A stretch of 64,000 nucleotides of DNA from Mycteria americana (GCF_035582795.1 NW_027445624.1:1178001-1242000); one strand, 5' to 3'; positions 15,101 to 27,966 are shown, counted from the first letter of the stretch. Translations and numbers: made by a program. Notes: generated by a model not told the origin, from the sequence alone.

Positions 15101-17640
15101 GCAGCTTTCCTGTGGGCGCAATCTCTGGACGTTTCCAATTTGGCAGCCGGGCTCTGCCAAAGAGAGATACACAGTGTTGCCCCATTAGGAAGCAAAGCTT
15201 TAGCAGAGCGCGAATGTCTGTGTGGCAGCGAATGCAGTTCCAAGGGACAGTGAAAACCAGCTAGAGCTTTCAGTGCTGGCAGCTTTCCTGTGGGCGCAAT
15301 CTCTGGACGTTTCCAATTTCACAGCCGGGCTCTGCCAGAGAGAGATACAGAGTGTTGCCCCATTACGAAGCAATGCTTTAGCAGAGCGCGAATGTCTGTG
15401 TGGCAGCGAGTGCAGTTCCAAGGGACAGTGAAAACCAGCTAGAGCTTTCAGTGCTGGCAGCTTTCCTGTGGGCGCAATCTCTGGACGTTTCCAATTTGGC
15501 ATCCGGGCTCTGCCACAGAGAGATACAGAGTGTTGCCCCATTAGGAAGCAATGCTTTAGCAGAGCGCGAATGTCTGTGTGGCAGCGAATGCAGTTCCAAG
15601 GGACAGTGAAAACCAGCTAGAGCTTTCAGTGCTGGCAGCTTTCCTGTGGGCGCAATCTCTGGACGTTTCCAATTTGGCAGCCGGGCTCTGCCACAGAGAG
15701 AGACAGAATGTTGCCCCCTTACCAAGCAATGCTATAGCTGAGCACGAATTTCTGTGTGGCAGCGAATGCAGTTCCAAGGGACAGTGAAAACCAGCTAGAG
15801 CTTTCAGTGCTGGCAGCTTTCCTGTGGGCGCAATCTCTGGACGTTTCCAATTTGGCAGCCAGGCTCTGCCAGAGAGAGATACAGAGTGTTGCCCCATTAC
15901 GACGCAATGCTTTAGCAGAGCGCGAATGTCTGTGTGGCAGCGAATGCAGTTCCAAGGGACAGTGAAAACCAGCTAGAGCTTTCAGTGCTGGCAGCTTTCC
16001 TGTGGGCGCAATCTCTGGACGTTTCCAATTTGGCAGCCGGGCTCTGCCAGAGAGAGATACAGAGTGTTGCCCAATTACCAAGTTAAGCTTTAGCAGAGTG
16101 CGAATGTCTGTATGGCAGCGAATGCAGTTCCAAGGGACAGTGAAAACCAGCTAGAGCTTTCAGTGCTGGCAGCTTTCCTGTGGGCGCAATCTCTGGACGT
16201 TTCCAATTTGGCAGCCGGGCTCTGCCAGAGAGAGATACAGAGTGTTGCCCAATTACCAAGTTAAGCTTTAGCAGAGTGCGAATGTCTGTATGGCAGCGAA
16301 TGCAGTTCCAAGGGACAGTGAAAACCAGCTACAGCTTTCAGTGCTGGCAGCTTTCCTGTGGGCGCAATCTCTGGAGGTTTCCAATTTGGCAGCCGGGCTC
16401 TGCCACAGAGAGATACAGATTGTTGCCCCATTAGGAAGCAATGCTTTAGCAGAGCGCGAATGTCTGTGTGGCAGCGAATGCAGTTCCAAGGGACAGTGAA
16501 AACCAGCTAGAGCTTTCAGTGCTGGCAGCTTTCCTGTGGGCGCAATCTCTGGACGTTTCCAAATTGGCAGCCGGGCTCTGACAGAGAGAGATACAGAGTG
16601 TTGCCCCATTAGGAAGCAATGCTTTAGCAGAGCGCGAATGTCTGTGTGGCAGCGAATGCAGTTCCAAGGGACAGTGAAAACCAGCTAGAGCTTTCAGTGC
16701 TGGCAGCTTTCCTGTGGGCGCAATCTCTGGACGTTTCCAATTTGGCAGCCGGGCTCTGCCAGAGAGAGATACAGAGTGTTGCCCCATTACGAAGCAATGC
16801 TTTAGCTGAGCGCGAATGTCTGTGTGGCAGCGAATGCAGTTCCAAGGGACAGTGAAAACCAGCTAGAGCTTTCAGTGCTGGCAGCTTTCCTGTGGGCGCA
16901 ATCTCTGGACGTTTCCAATTTGGCAGCCGGGCTCTGCCAGAGAGAGATACAGAGTGTTGCCCCATTACGAAGCAATGCTTTAGCAGAGCGCGAATGTCTG
17001 TGTGGCAGCGAATGCAGTTCCAAGGGACAGTGAAAACCAGCTAGAGCTTTCAGTGCTGGCATCTTTCCTGTGGGCGCAATCTCTGGACGTTTCCAATTTG
17101 GCAGCCGGGCTCTGCCACAGAGAGAGACAGAATGTTGCCCCCTTACCAAGCAATGTTATAGCTGAGCACGAATGTCTGTGTGGCAGCGAATGCAGTTCCA
17201 AGGGACAGTGAAAACCAGCTAGAGCTTTCAGTGCTGGCAGCTTTCCTGTGGGCGCAATGTCTGGACGTTTCCAATTTGGCAGCCGGGCTCTGCCAGAGAG
17301 AGATACAGAGTGTTGCCCCATTACGAAGCAATGCTTTAGCAGAGCGCAAATATCTGTGTGGCAGCGAATGCAGTTCCAAGGGACAGTGAAAACCAGCTAG
17401 AGCTTTCAGTGCTGGCAGCTTTCCTGTGGGCGCAATCTCTGGACGTTTCCAATTTGGCAGCCGGGCTCTGCAACAGAGAGATACAGAGTGTTGCCCAATT
17501 ACCAAGTTAAGCTTTAGCAGAGCGCGAATGTCTGTGTGGCAGCGAATGCAGTTCCAAGGGACAGTGAAAACCAGCTACAGCTTTCAGTGCTGGCAGCTTT
17601 CCTGTGGGCGCAATCTCTGGACGTTTCCTATTTCACTGCC
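181..17640. repeat. Higher-order repeat region within the satellite
   Basis: Rare monomer variants recur at exact multiples of 178 bp. The variant with CCTATTTCAC occurs at 181, 3385, 7479, 13531 and about 17627; the spacings are 3204, 4094, 6052 and 4096 bp, that is 18, 23, 34 and 23 monomers (the last plus 2 bp). The extra 2 bp are explained by a small insertion near 14,812 (GAGATAAACGGAG in place of GAGATACAGAG). Neighbouring monomers match in order around each marker, so blocks of many monomers were copied together. The block lengths differ, which points to repeated unequal exchange and not one fixed higher-order unit. Confidence 0.85.
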
Positions 17641-20600
17641 GGGCTCTGCCAGAGAGAGATACAGAGTGTTGCCCCATTACGAAGCAATGCTTTAGCAGAG
17701 CGGGAATGTCTGTGTGGCAGCGAATGCAGTTCCAAGGGACAGTGAAAACCACCTACATCTTTCAGTGCTGGCAGCTTTCCTGTGGCCGCAATCTCTGGAC
17801 GTTTCCAATTTCACTGCCGGGCTCTGCCAGAGAGAGATACAGAGTCTTGCCCCATTACGAAGCAATGCTTTATCAGAGCGGGAACGTCTGTGTGGCAGCG
17901 AATGCAGTTCCAAGGGACAGTGAAAACCACCTACAGCTTTCAGTGCTGGCAGCTTTCCTGTGGGCGCAATCTCTGGACGTTTCCAATTTCACTGCCGGGC
18001 TCTGCCAGAGAGAGATACAGAGTGTTGCCCCATTACGAAGCAAAGCTTTAGCAGAGCGCGAATGTCTGTGTGGCAGCGAATGCAGTTCCAAGGGACAGTG
18101 AAAACCAGCTACAGCTTTCAGTGCTGGCAGCTTTCCTGTGGGCGCAATCTCTGGACGTTTCCAATTTCACTGCCAGGCACTGGCAGAAAGTCATACAGAG
18201 TGTTCCCCCATTAGGAAGCAAAGCTTTAGCAGAGCGCGAATGTCTGTGTGACAGCGAATGCAGTTCCAAGGGACAGTGAAAACCAGCTACAGCTTTCAGT
18301 GCTGGCAGCTTTCCTGTGGGTGCAATCTCTGGACGTTTCCAATTTCACTGCCAGGCACTGGGAGAAAGTCATACAGAGTGTTGCCCCATTAGGAAGCAAT
18401 GCTTTAGCAGAGCGCGAATGTCTGGGTGGCAGCGAGTGCAGTTCCAAGGGACAGTGAAAACCAGCTAGAGCTTTCAGTGCTGGCAGCTTTCCTGTGGGCG
18501 CAATCTCTGGACGTTTCCAATTTGGCAGCCGGGCTCTGCCAGAGAGAGATACAGAGTGTTGCCCCATTACGAAGCAATGCTTTAGCAGAGCGCGAATGTC
18601 TGTGTGGCAGCGAATGCAGTTCCAAGGGACAGTGAAAACCAGCTACAGCTTTCAGTGCTGGCAGCTTTCCTGTGGGCGCAATCTCTGGACGTTTCCAATT
18701 TCACTGCCGGGCTCTGCCAGAGAGAGATACAGAGTGTTGCCCCATTAGGAAGCAAAGCTTTAGCAGAGCGCGAATGTCTGGGTGGCAGCGAGTGCAGTTC
18801 CAAGGGACAGTGAAAACCAGCTACAGCTTTCAGTGCTGGCAGCTTTCCTGTGGGCGCAATCTCTGGACGTTTCCAATTTCACTGCCGGGCTCTGCCAGAG
18901 AGAGATACAGAGTGTTGCCCCATTACGAAGCAATGCTTTAGCAGAGCGCGAATGTCTGTGTGGCAGCGAATGCAGTTCCAAGGGACAGTGAAAACCAGCT
19001 ACAGCTTTCAGTGCTGGCAGCTTTACTGTGGGCGCAATCTCTGGACGTTTCCAATTTCACTGCCGGGCTCTGCCAGAGAGAGATACAGAGTGTTGCCCCA
19101 TTACGAAGCAAAGCTTTAGCAGAGCGCGAATGTCTGTGTGGCAGCGAATGCAGTTCCAAGGGACAGTGAAAACCAGCTACAGCTTTCAGTGCTGGCAGCT
19201 TTCCTGTGGGCGCAATCTCTGGACATTTCCAATTTCACTGCCGGGCTCTGCCAGAGAGAGATAAACGGAGTGTTGCCCCATTAGGAAGCAAAGCTTTAGC
19301 AGAGCGCGAATGTCTGTGTGGCAGCGAATGCAGTTCCAAGGGACAGTGAAAACCAGCTACAGCTTTCAGTGCTGGCAGCTTTCCTGTGGGCGCAATCTCT
19401 GGACGTTTCCAATTTCACTGCCAGGCACTGGCAGAAAGTCATACAGAGTGTTCCCCCATTAGGAAGCAAAGCTTTAGCAGAGCGCGAATGTCTGTGTGGC
19501 AGCGAATGCAGTTCCAAGGGACAGTGAAAACCAGCTAGAGCTTTCAGTGCTGGCAGCTTTCCTGTGGGCGCAATCTCTGGACGTTTCCAATTTGGCAGCC
19601 GGGCTCTGCCAAAGAGAGATACACAGTGTTGCCCCATTAGGAAGCAAAGCTTTAGCAGAGCGCGAATGTCTGTGTGGCAGCGAATGCAGTTCCAAGGGAC
19701 AGTGAAAACCAGCTAGAGCTTTCAGTGCTGGCAGCTTTCCTGTGGGCGCAATCTCTGGACGTTTCCAATTTCACTGCCGGGCTCTGCCAGAGAGAGATAC
19801 AGAGTGTTGCCCCATTACGAAGCAATGCTTTAGCAGAGCGCGAATGTCTGTGTGGCAGCGAGTGCAGTTCCAGGGGACAGTGAAAACCAGCTACAGCTTT
19901 CAGTGCTGGCAGCTTTCCTGTGGGCGCAATCTCTGGACGTTTCCAATTTGGCATCCGGGCTCTGCCAGAGAGAGATACAGAGTGTTCCCCATTAGGAAGC
20001 AAAGCTTTAGCAGAGCGCGAATGTCGGTGTGGCAGCGAATGCAGTTCCAAGGGACAGTGAAAAGCTGCTACAGCTTTCAGTGCTGGCAGCTTTCCTGTGG
20101 GCACAATCTCTGGACGTTTCCAATTTGGCATCCGGGCTCTGCCAGAGAGAGATACAGAGTGTTGCCCCATTAGGAAGCAAAGCTTTAGCAGAGCGCGAAT
20201 GTCTGTGTGGCAGCGAATGCAGTTCCAAGGGACAGTGAAAACCAGCTACAGCTTTCAGTGCTGGCAGCTTTCCTGTGGGCGCAATCTCTGGACGTTTCCA
20301 ATTTCAGTGCCGGGCTCTGCCAGAGAGAGATACAGAGCGTTGCCCCATAACGAAGCAAAGCTTTAGCAGAGCGCAAATGTCTGTGTGGCAGCGAATGCAG
20401 TTCCAAGGGACAGTGAAAACCAGCTACAGCTTTCAGTGCTGGCAGCTTTCCTGTGGGCGCAATCTCTGGACGTTTCCAATTTGGCAGCCGGGCTCTGCCA
20501 GAGAGAGATACAGAGTGTTGCCCCATTAGGAAGCAAAGCTTTAGCAGAGCGCGAATGTCTGTGTGGCAGCGAGTGCAGTTCCAGGGGACAGTGAAAACCA

Positions 20601-22675
20601 GCTACAGCTTTCAGTGCTGGCAGCTTTCCTGTGGGCGCAATCTCTGGACGTTTCCAATTTCACTGCCGGGCTCTGCCAGAGAGAGATACACAGTGTTGCC
20701 CCATTAGGAAGCAAAGCTTTAGCAGAGCGCGAATGTCTGTTTGGCAGCGAATGCAGTTCCAAGGGACAGTGAAAACCAGCTAGAGCTTTCAGTGCTGGCA
20801 GCTTTCCTGTGGGCGCAATCTCTGGACGTTTCCAATTTGGCATCCGGGCTCTGCCAGAGAGAGATACGGAGTGTTGCCCCATAACGAAGCAATGCTTTAT
20901 CAGAGCGCGAATGTCGGTGTGGCAGCGAATGCAGTTCCAAGGGACAGTGAAAACCAGCTACATCTTTCAGTGCTGGCAGCTTTCCTGTGGGCGCAATCTC
21001 TGGACGTTTCCAATTTGGCAGCTGGGCTCTGCCAAAGAGAGATACAGAGTGTTGCCCCATTAGGAAGCAAAGCTTTAGCAGAGCGCGAATGTCTGTGTGG
21101 CAGCGAATGCAGTTCCAAGGGACAGTGAAAACCAGCTACAGCTTTCAGTGCTGGCAGCTTTCCTGTGGGCGCAATCTCTGGAGGTTTCCAATTTGGCAGC
21201 CGGGCTCTTCCAGAGAGAGATACGGAGTGTTGCCCCATTAGGAAGCAAAGCTTTAGCAGAGCGCGAATGTCTGTGTGGCAGCGAATGCAGTTCCAAGGGA
21301 CAGTGAAAACCAGCTACAGCTTTCAGTGCTGGCAGCTTTCCTGTGGGCGCAATCTCTGGAGGTTTCCAATTTGGCAGCCGGGCTCTGCCAGAGAGAGATA
21401 CGGAGTGTTGCCCCATTAGGAAGCAAAGCTTTAGCAGAGCGCGAATGTCTGTGTGGCAGCGAATGCAGTTCCAAGGGACAGTGAAAACCAGCTACAGCTT
21501 TCAGTGCTGGCAGCTTTCCTGTGGGCGCAATCTCTGGACGTTTCCAATTTGGCAGCCGGGCTCTGCCAAAGAGAGATACACAGTGTTGCCCCATTAGGAA
21601 GCAAAGCTTTAGCAGAGCGCGAATGTCTGTGTGGCAGCGAATGCAGTTCCAAGGGACAGTGAAAACCAGCTACAGCTTTCAGTGCTGGCAGCTTTCCTGT
21701 GGGCGCAATCTCTGGACGTTTCCAATTTCACTGCCAGGCACTGGGAGAAAGTCATACAGAGTGTTGCCCCATTAGGAAGCAAAGCTTTAGCAGAGCGCGA
21801 ATGTCTGTGTGGCAGCGAATGCAGTTCCAAGGGACAGTGAAAACCAGCTACAGCTTTCAGTGCTGGCAGCTTTCCTGTGGGCGCAATCTCTGGACGTTTC
21901 CAATTTCACTGCCAGGCACTTGGAGAAAGTCATACAGAGTTTTGCCCCATTAGGAAGCAAAGCTTTAGCAGAGCGCGAATGTCTGTGTGGCAGCGAATGC
22001 AGTTCCAAGGGACAGTGAAAACCAGCTACAGCTTTCAGTGCTGGCAGCTTTCCTGTGGGCGCAATCTCTGGACGTTTCCAATTTGGCATCCGGGCTCTGC
22101 CAGAGAGAGATACAGAGTGTTGCCCCATTAGGAAGCAATGCTTTATCAGAGCGCGAATGTCGGTGTGGCAGCGAATGCAGTTCCAAGGGACAGTGAAAAC
22201 CAGCTAGAGCTTTCAGTGCTGGCAGCTTTCCTGTGGGCGCAATCTCTGGACGTTTCCAATTTGGCAGCCGGGCTCTGCCAAAGAGAGATACACAGTGTTG
22301 CCCCATTAGGAAGCAAAGCTTTAGCAGAGCGCGAATGTCTGTGTGGCAGCGAATGCAGTTCCAAGGGACAGTGAAAACCAGCTACAGCTTTCAGTGCTGG
22401 CAGCTTTCCTGTGGGCGCAATCTCTGGACGTTTCCAATTTCACTGCCGGGCTCTGCCAGAGAGAGATACAGAGTGTTGCCCCATTAGGAAGCAAAGCTTT
22501 AGCAGAGCGCGAATGTCTGTGTGGCAGCGAATGCAGTTCCAAGGGACAGTGAAAACCAGCTACAGCTTTCAGTGCTGGCAGCTTTCCTGTGGCGCAATCT
22601 CTGGACGTTTCCAATTTCACTGCCAGGCACTTGGAGAAAGTCATACAGAGTGTTGCCCCATTAGGAATCAAAGCT

Positions 22676-24540
22676 TTAGCAGAGCGCGAATGTCTGTGTG
22701 GCAGCGAATGCAGTTCCAAGGGACAGTGAAAACCAGCTACATCTTTCAGTGCTGGCAGCTTTCCTGTGGGCGCAATCTCTGCACGTTTCCAATTTGGCAG
22801 CCGGGCTCTGCCAAAGAGAGATACAAAGTGTTGCCCCATTAGGAAGCAAAGCTTTAGCAGAGCGCGAATGTCTGTGTGGCAGCGAATGCAGTTCCAAGGG
22901 ACAGTGAAAACCAGCTACAGCTTTCAGTGCTGGCAGCTTTCCTGTGGGCGCAATCTCTGGACGTTTCCAATTTCACTGCCGGGCTCTGCCAGAGAGAGAT
23001 ACAGAGTGTTGCCCCATTAGGAAGCAAAGCTTTAGCAGAGCGCAAATGTCTGTGTGGCAGCGAATGCAGTTCCAAGGGACAGTGAAAAGCTGCTACAGCT
23101 TTCAGTGCTGGCAGCTTTCCTGTGGGCGCAATCTCTGCACGTTTCCAATTTGGCAGCCGGGCTCTGCCAGAGAGAGATACAGAGTGTTCCCCCATTAGGA
23201 AGCAAAGCTTTAGCAGAGCGCGAATGTCTGTGTGGCAGCGAATGCAGTTCCAAGGGACAGTGAAAACCAGCTACAGCTTTCAGTGCTGGCAGCTTTCCTG
23301 TGGGCGCAATCTCTGGACGTTTCCAATTTCACTGCCGGGCTCTGCCAGAGAGAGATACAGAGTGTTGCCCCATTAGGAAGCAAAGCTTTAGCAGAGCGCG
23401 AATGTCTGTGTGGCAGCGAATGCAGTTCCAAGGGACAGTGAAAACCAGCTACAGCTTTCAGTGCTGGCAGCTTTCCTGTGGGCGCAATCTCTGGACGTTT
23501 CCAATTTCACTGCCAGGCACTGGGAGAAAGTCATACAGAGTGTTGCCCCATTAGGAATCAAAGCTTTAGCAGAGCGCGAATGTCTGTGTGGCAGCGAATG
23601 CAGTTCCAAGGGACAGTGAAAACCACCTACATCTTTCACTGCTGGCAGCTTTCCTGTGGGCGCAATCTCTGGACGTTTCCAATTTGGCAGCCGGGCTCTG
23701 CCAAAGAGAGATACACAGTGTTGCCCAATAACGAAGCAAAGCTTTAGCAGAGCGCAAATGTCTGTGTGGCAGCGAATGCAGTTCCAAGGGACAGTGAAAA
23801 CCAGCTACATCTTTCAGTGCTGGCAGCTTTCCTGTGGGCGCAATCTCTGCACGTTTCCAATTTGGCAGCCGGGCTCTGCCAAAGAGAGATACAAAGTGTT
23901 GCCCCATTAGGAAGCAAAGCTTTAGCAGAGCGCGAATGTCTGTGTGGCAGCGAATGCAGTTCCAAGGGACAGTGAAAACCAGCTACAGCTTTCAGTGCTG
24001 GCAGCTTTCCTGTGGGCGCAATCTCTGGACGTTTCCAATTTCACTGCCGGGCTCTGCCAGAGAGAGATACAGAGTGTTGCCCCATTAGGAAGCAAAGCTT
24101 TAGCAGAGCGCAAATGTCTGTGTGGCAGCGAATGCAGTTCCAAGGGACAGTGAAAAGCTGCTACAGCTTTCAGTGCTGGCAGCTTTCCTGTGGGCGCAAT
24201 CTCTGCACGTTTCCAATTTGGCAGCCGGGCTCTGCCAGAGAGAGATACAGAGTGTTCCCCCATTAGGAAGCAAAGCTTTAGCAGAGCGCGAATGTCTGTG
24301 TGGCAGCGAATGCAGTTCCAAGGGACAGTGAAAACCAGCTACAGCTTTCAGTGCTGGCAGCTTTCCTGTGGGCGCAATCTCTGGACGTTTCCAATTTCAC
24401 TGCCAGGCACTGGGAGAAAGTCATACAGAGTGTTGCCCCATTAGGAATCAAAGCTTTAGCAGAGCGCGAATGTCTGTGTGGCAGCGAATGCAGTTCCAAG
24501 GGACAGTGAAAACCACCTACATCTTTCACTGCTGGCAGCT
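22676..24540. repeat. Recent local duplication of satellite monomers
   Basis: Monomers at 22,676-23,231 and 23,744-24,299 share the same private variants, among them CTCTGCACGTTTCC and AAGCTGCTACAGC, at an offset of 1068 bp (6 monomers). Monomers at 23,388-23,650 and 24,278-24,540 match at an offset of 890 bp (5 monomers). The change of offset inside the copied block implies that one monomer was lost or gained after, or during, the duplication. Confidence 0.75.
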
Positions 24541-27069
24541 TTCCTGTGGGCGCAATCTCTGGACGTTTCCAATTTGGCAGCCGGGCTCTGCCAGAGAGAG
24601 ATACAGAGTGTTGCCCCATTAGGAAGCAAAGCTTTAGCAGAGCGCAAATGTCTGTGTGGCAGCGAATGCAGTTCCAAGGGACAGTGAAAACCAGCTAGAG
24701 CTTTCAGTGCTGGCAGCTTTCCTGTGGGCGCAATCTCTGGACGTTTCCAATTTCACTGCCGGGCTCTGCCAGAGAGAGATACAGAGTGTTGCCCCATTAG
24801 GAAGCAAAGCTTTAGCAGAGCGCGAATGTCTGTGTGGCAGCGAATGCAGTTCCAAGGGACAGTGAAAACCAGCTACAGCTTTCAGTGCTGGCAGCTTTCC
24901 TGTGGGCGCAATCTCTGGACGTTTCCAATTTCACTGCCAGGCACTGGGAGAAAGTCATACAGAGTGTTGCCCCATTAGGAAGCAAAGCTTTAGCAGAGCG
25001 CGAATGTCTGTGTGGCAGCGAATGCAGTTCTAAGGGACAGTGAAAACCAGCTACAGCTTTCAGTGCTGGCAGCTTTCCTGTGGGCGCAATCTCTGGACGT
25101 TTCCAATTTGGCAGCCGGGCTCTGCCAGAGAGAGATACAGAGTGTTGCCCCATTAGGAAGCAATGCTTTAGCAGAGCACGAATGTCTGTGTGGCAGAGAA
25201 TGCAGTTCCAAGGGACAGTGAAAAGCTGCTACAGCTTTCAGTGCTGGCAGCTTTCCTGTGGGCGCAATCTCTGGACGTTTCCAATTTCACTGCCAGGCAC
25301 TGGGAGAAAGTCATACAGAGTGTTGCCCCATTAGGAAGCAAAGCTTTAGCAGAGCGCGAATGTCTGTGTGGCAGCGAATGCAGTTCCAGGGGACAGTGAA
25401 AACCAGCTACAGCTTTCAGTGCTGGCAGCTTTCCTGTGGGCGCAATCTCTGGACGTTTCCAATTTCACTGCCAGGCACTAGCAGAAAGTCATACAGAGTG
25501 TTGCCCCATTACGAAGCAATGCTTTTGTAGAGCGCGAATGTCTGTGTGGCAGCGAATGCAGTTCCAAGGGACAGTGAAAACCAGCTAGAGCTTTCAGTGC
25601 TGGCAGCTTTCCTGTGGGCGCAATCTCTGGACGTTTCCCATTTCACTGGCCGGGTCTGCCAGAGAGAGATACGGAGTGTTTCCCCATTACGAAGCACTGC
25701 TTTAGCAGAGCGCGAATGTCTGTGTGGCAGCGAATGCAGTTCCAAGGGACAGTGAAATCCAGCTACAGCTTTCAGTGCTGGCAGCTTTCCTGTGGGCGCA
25801 ATCTCTGGACGTTTCCAATTTGGCAGCCGGGCTCTGCCAGAGAGAGATACAGAGCGTTGCCCCATTACGAAGCAAAGCTTTAGCAGAGCGCGAATGTCTG
25901 TGTGGCAGCGAATGCAGTTCCAAGGGACAGTGAAAACCAGCTACAGCTTTCAGTGCTGGCAGCTTTCCTGTGGGTGCAATCTCTGGACGTTTCCAATTTG
26001 GCAGCCGGTTCTGCCAGAGAGAGATACAGAGTGTTGCCCCATTACGAAGCAATGCTTTAGCAGAGCGCGAATGTCTGTGTGGCAGCGAATGCAGTTCCAA
26101 GGGACAGTGAAAACCAGCTACAGCTTTCAGTGCTGGCAGCTTTCCTGTGGGCGCAATCTCTGGACGTTTCCAATTTCACTGCCAGGCACTGGGACAAAGT
26201 CATACAGAGTGTTGCCGCCTTACCAAGCAACGCTTTAGCAGAGCGCGAATGTCTGTGTGGCAGCCAATGCAGTTCCAAGGGACAGTGAAAACCAGCTACA
26301 GCTTTCAGTGCTGGCAGCTTTCCTGTGGCCGCAATCTTTGGACGTTTCCAATTTGGCAGCCGGGCTCTGCCAGAGAGCGATACAGATTGTTGCCCCATTA
26401 GGAAGCAAAGCTTTAGCAGAGCGCGAATGTCTGTGTGGCAGCGAATGCAGTTCCAAGGGACAGTGAAAACCAGCTACAGCTTTCAGTGCTGGCAGCTTTT
26501 GTGTGGCCCTAATCTTTGGACGTTTCCAATTTCGCAGCCGGGCTCTGCCAGAGAGAGATACAGCGTGTTGCCCCATTAGGAAGCAATGCTTTAGCAGAGC
26601 GCGAATGTCTGTGTGGCAGCGAATGCAGTTCCAAGGGACAGTGAAAACCAGCTACAGCTTTCAGTGCTGGCAGCTTTCCTGTGGGCGCAATCTCTGGACG
26701 TTTCCAATTTGGCAGCCGGGCTCTGCCAGAGAGAGATACAGAGTGTTGCCCCATTAGGAAGCAAAGCTTTAGCAGAGCGCGAATGTCTGTGTGGCAGCGA
26801 ATGCAGTTCCAAGGGACAGTGAAAACCAGCTAGAGCTTTCAGTGCTGGCAGCTTTCCTGTGGGCGCAATTGCTGCACATTTCCTATTTGGCAGCCGGGCT
26901 CTGCGAGAGATAGATACACTCTGTTGCCCCATTACCAAGCAAAGGTGTTGCAGAACGCAAATGTCTCTGTTTGTTTCCTTCTGAGAACATGGGTTGTTAC
27001 GGGAGTGGCAATCGGAATTTAATACTCCCATCCTACCTTTATAGAAGCCCTGTTCTTCTGAATCTAGAC

Positions 27070-27883
27070 TGGTACAGGTCTTAGGAGAAATTAATGCAAG
27101 GACAGTAGATTTCCACCCTGTGGATCCAAACCCATATACCCTCCCTACTACAATCCCTAACAGTAATATTTATTTCACAGTATTAGATTTAAAGGATGCC
27201 TTCTTTTGTATACCTGTGGATGAGCAGAGCCAGACCATCCTCGCCTTTGAATGGGAGAATCCAACTCCAGGACGAAAGACACAGCTCTGCTGACTGTCCT
27301 TCCACAAGGATTCAAGAACGGCCCTACCTTGTTTGGTCAGGTACTAGCCAAAGAATGGGAACTACGGCAAAATGAACACAATGCTGTAACTTCATTGCAA
27401 TACGTGGATGATTTGCTAATTGGTTCTGACAGTTATCAGGTATGTCTGGAGGCCACCACCAGTTTGCTTAACTTCCTGGGCTTGGCAGGGTATCGGGTTT
27501 CTAAGAAGAAGGCTCAGATTGGGGGAAAAAAGGTCCAATATATGGGGTTTGAAATCACTAAAGGACAGAGAGAATTAAGTACTGAGAGAAAAGAGGCAAT
27601 TTGTAGAATTGCTGTACCTACATCAAAGAAGCATTTAAAAGGATTTCTGGGAATGGCCGGATGGTGTCGCTTATGGATTCCCAATTTTGGACTAATTGCC
27701 AAACCATTGCATGCTGCTGTGAAAGGACCTGAGGGGGTTCTGGAATGGACACCTGAATGTAGGAAGAGTTTAGATGAAATTAAAAGGAAACTCATGGAGG
27801 CTTCTGCTTTGGGACTCCTGAACTTGAGGAAACCCTTCCAATTATATGTACATGAACGCAGCAAGTGGCATGAGGAGTTTTGA
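27070..27883 (+). pseudogene. pol: ERV pol fragment: reverse transcriptase
   Basis: Translated pieces show the ordered RT motifs: a VDFHPV..PNPYTLP stretch near 27,100, block A LDLKDAFF near 27,186, block B LPQGFKNGP near 27,302, and the catalytic YVDDLL of block C near 27,402. The connection region follows, with KKAQIG and GFLGMAGWCR. The longest open piece (27,251-27,883) begins only after stops and frame changes upstream and ends in a stop near the RT/RNase H boundary. The N-terminal fingers are mostly missing. The catalytic YVDD is present, but the frame is broken. Confidence 0.9.
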
Positions 27884-27966
27884 CACAAGAACTGGGGAGC
27901 TGGAAAAGAGCGGTGGGATATTTTTCAAAGCAATGAGATGAGGTCAGCAAAGGCCAGCCTGCTTGT

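Larger units (their letters stand above)
1..26968. repeat. 178-bp tandem satellite array (about 151 monomers)
   Basis: The sequence repeats with a period of 178 bp from the first base to about 26,968; the array runs off the left edge of the window. Each monomer carries the same landmarks in order: GCTTTAGCAGAGCGCGAATG, GCAGTTCCAAGGGACAGTG, GTGCTGGCAGCTTTCCTGTG, CAATCTCTGGACGTTTCC, then a variable block (AATTTGGCAGCCGGG, AATTTCACTGCCGGG or AATTTCACTGCCAGGCACTGG), and GTTGCCCCATTA. Variants mostly differ at a few fixed positions, so most monomers are closely related. The unit is near nucleosome length, as in many centromeric or pericentromeric satellites, but no CENP-B-like box was found and the location is inference. 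The short ORFs in every monomer follow from the repeat: 178 is not a multiple of three, so frames rotate and stops recur. Confidence 0.98.

Noticed and set aside
1..26968. Hundreds of open frames of 69, 73, 84, 89 and 113 codons on both strands of the satellite
   Set aside because: They are the same few frames repeated once per monomer. The monomer is not a multiple of three, so no long frame exists, and longer versions (7,456-7,953; 17,604-18,101) arise only where a TAG became TAT.
1..26968. CENP-B box in the 178-bp monomer
   Set aside because: The only similar place, TTTCACTGCCGGGC, lacks the TTCG core and has wrong spacing to CGGG.
1..26968. CRISPR array
   Set aside because: The repeats are contiguous long monomers with no unique spacers, in a vertebrate genome.
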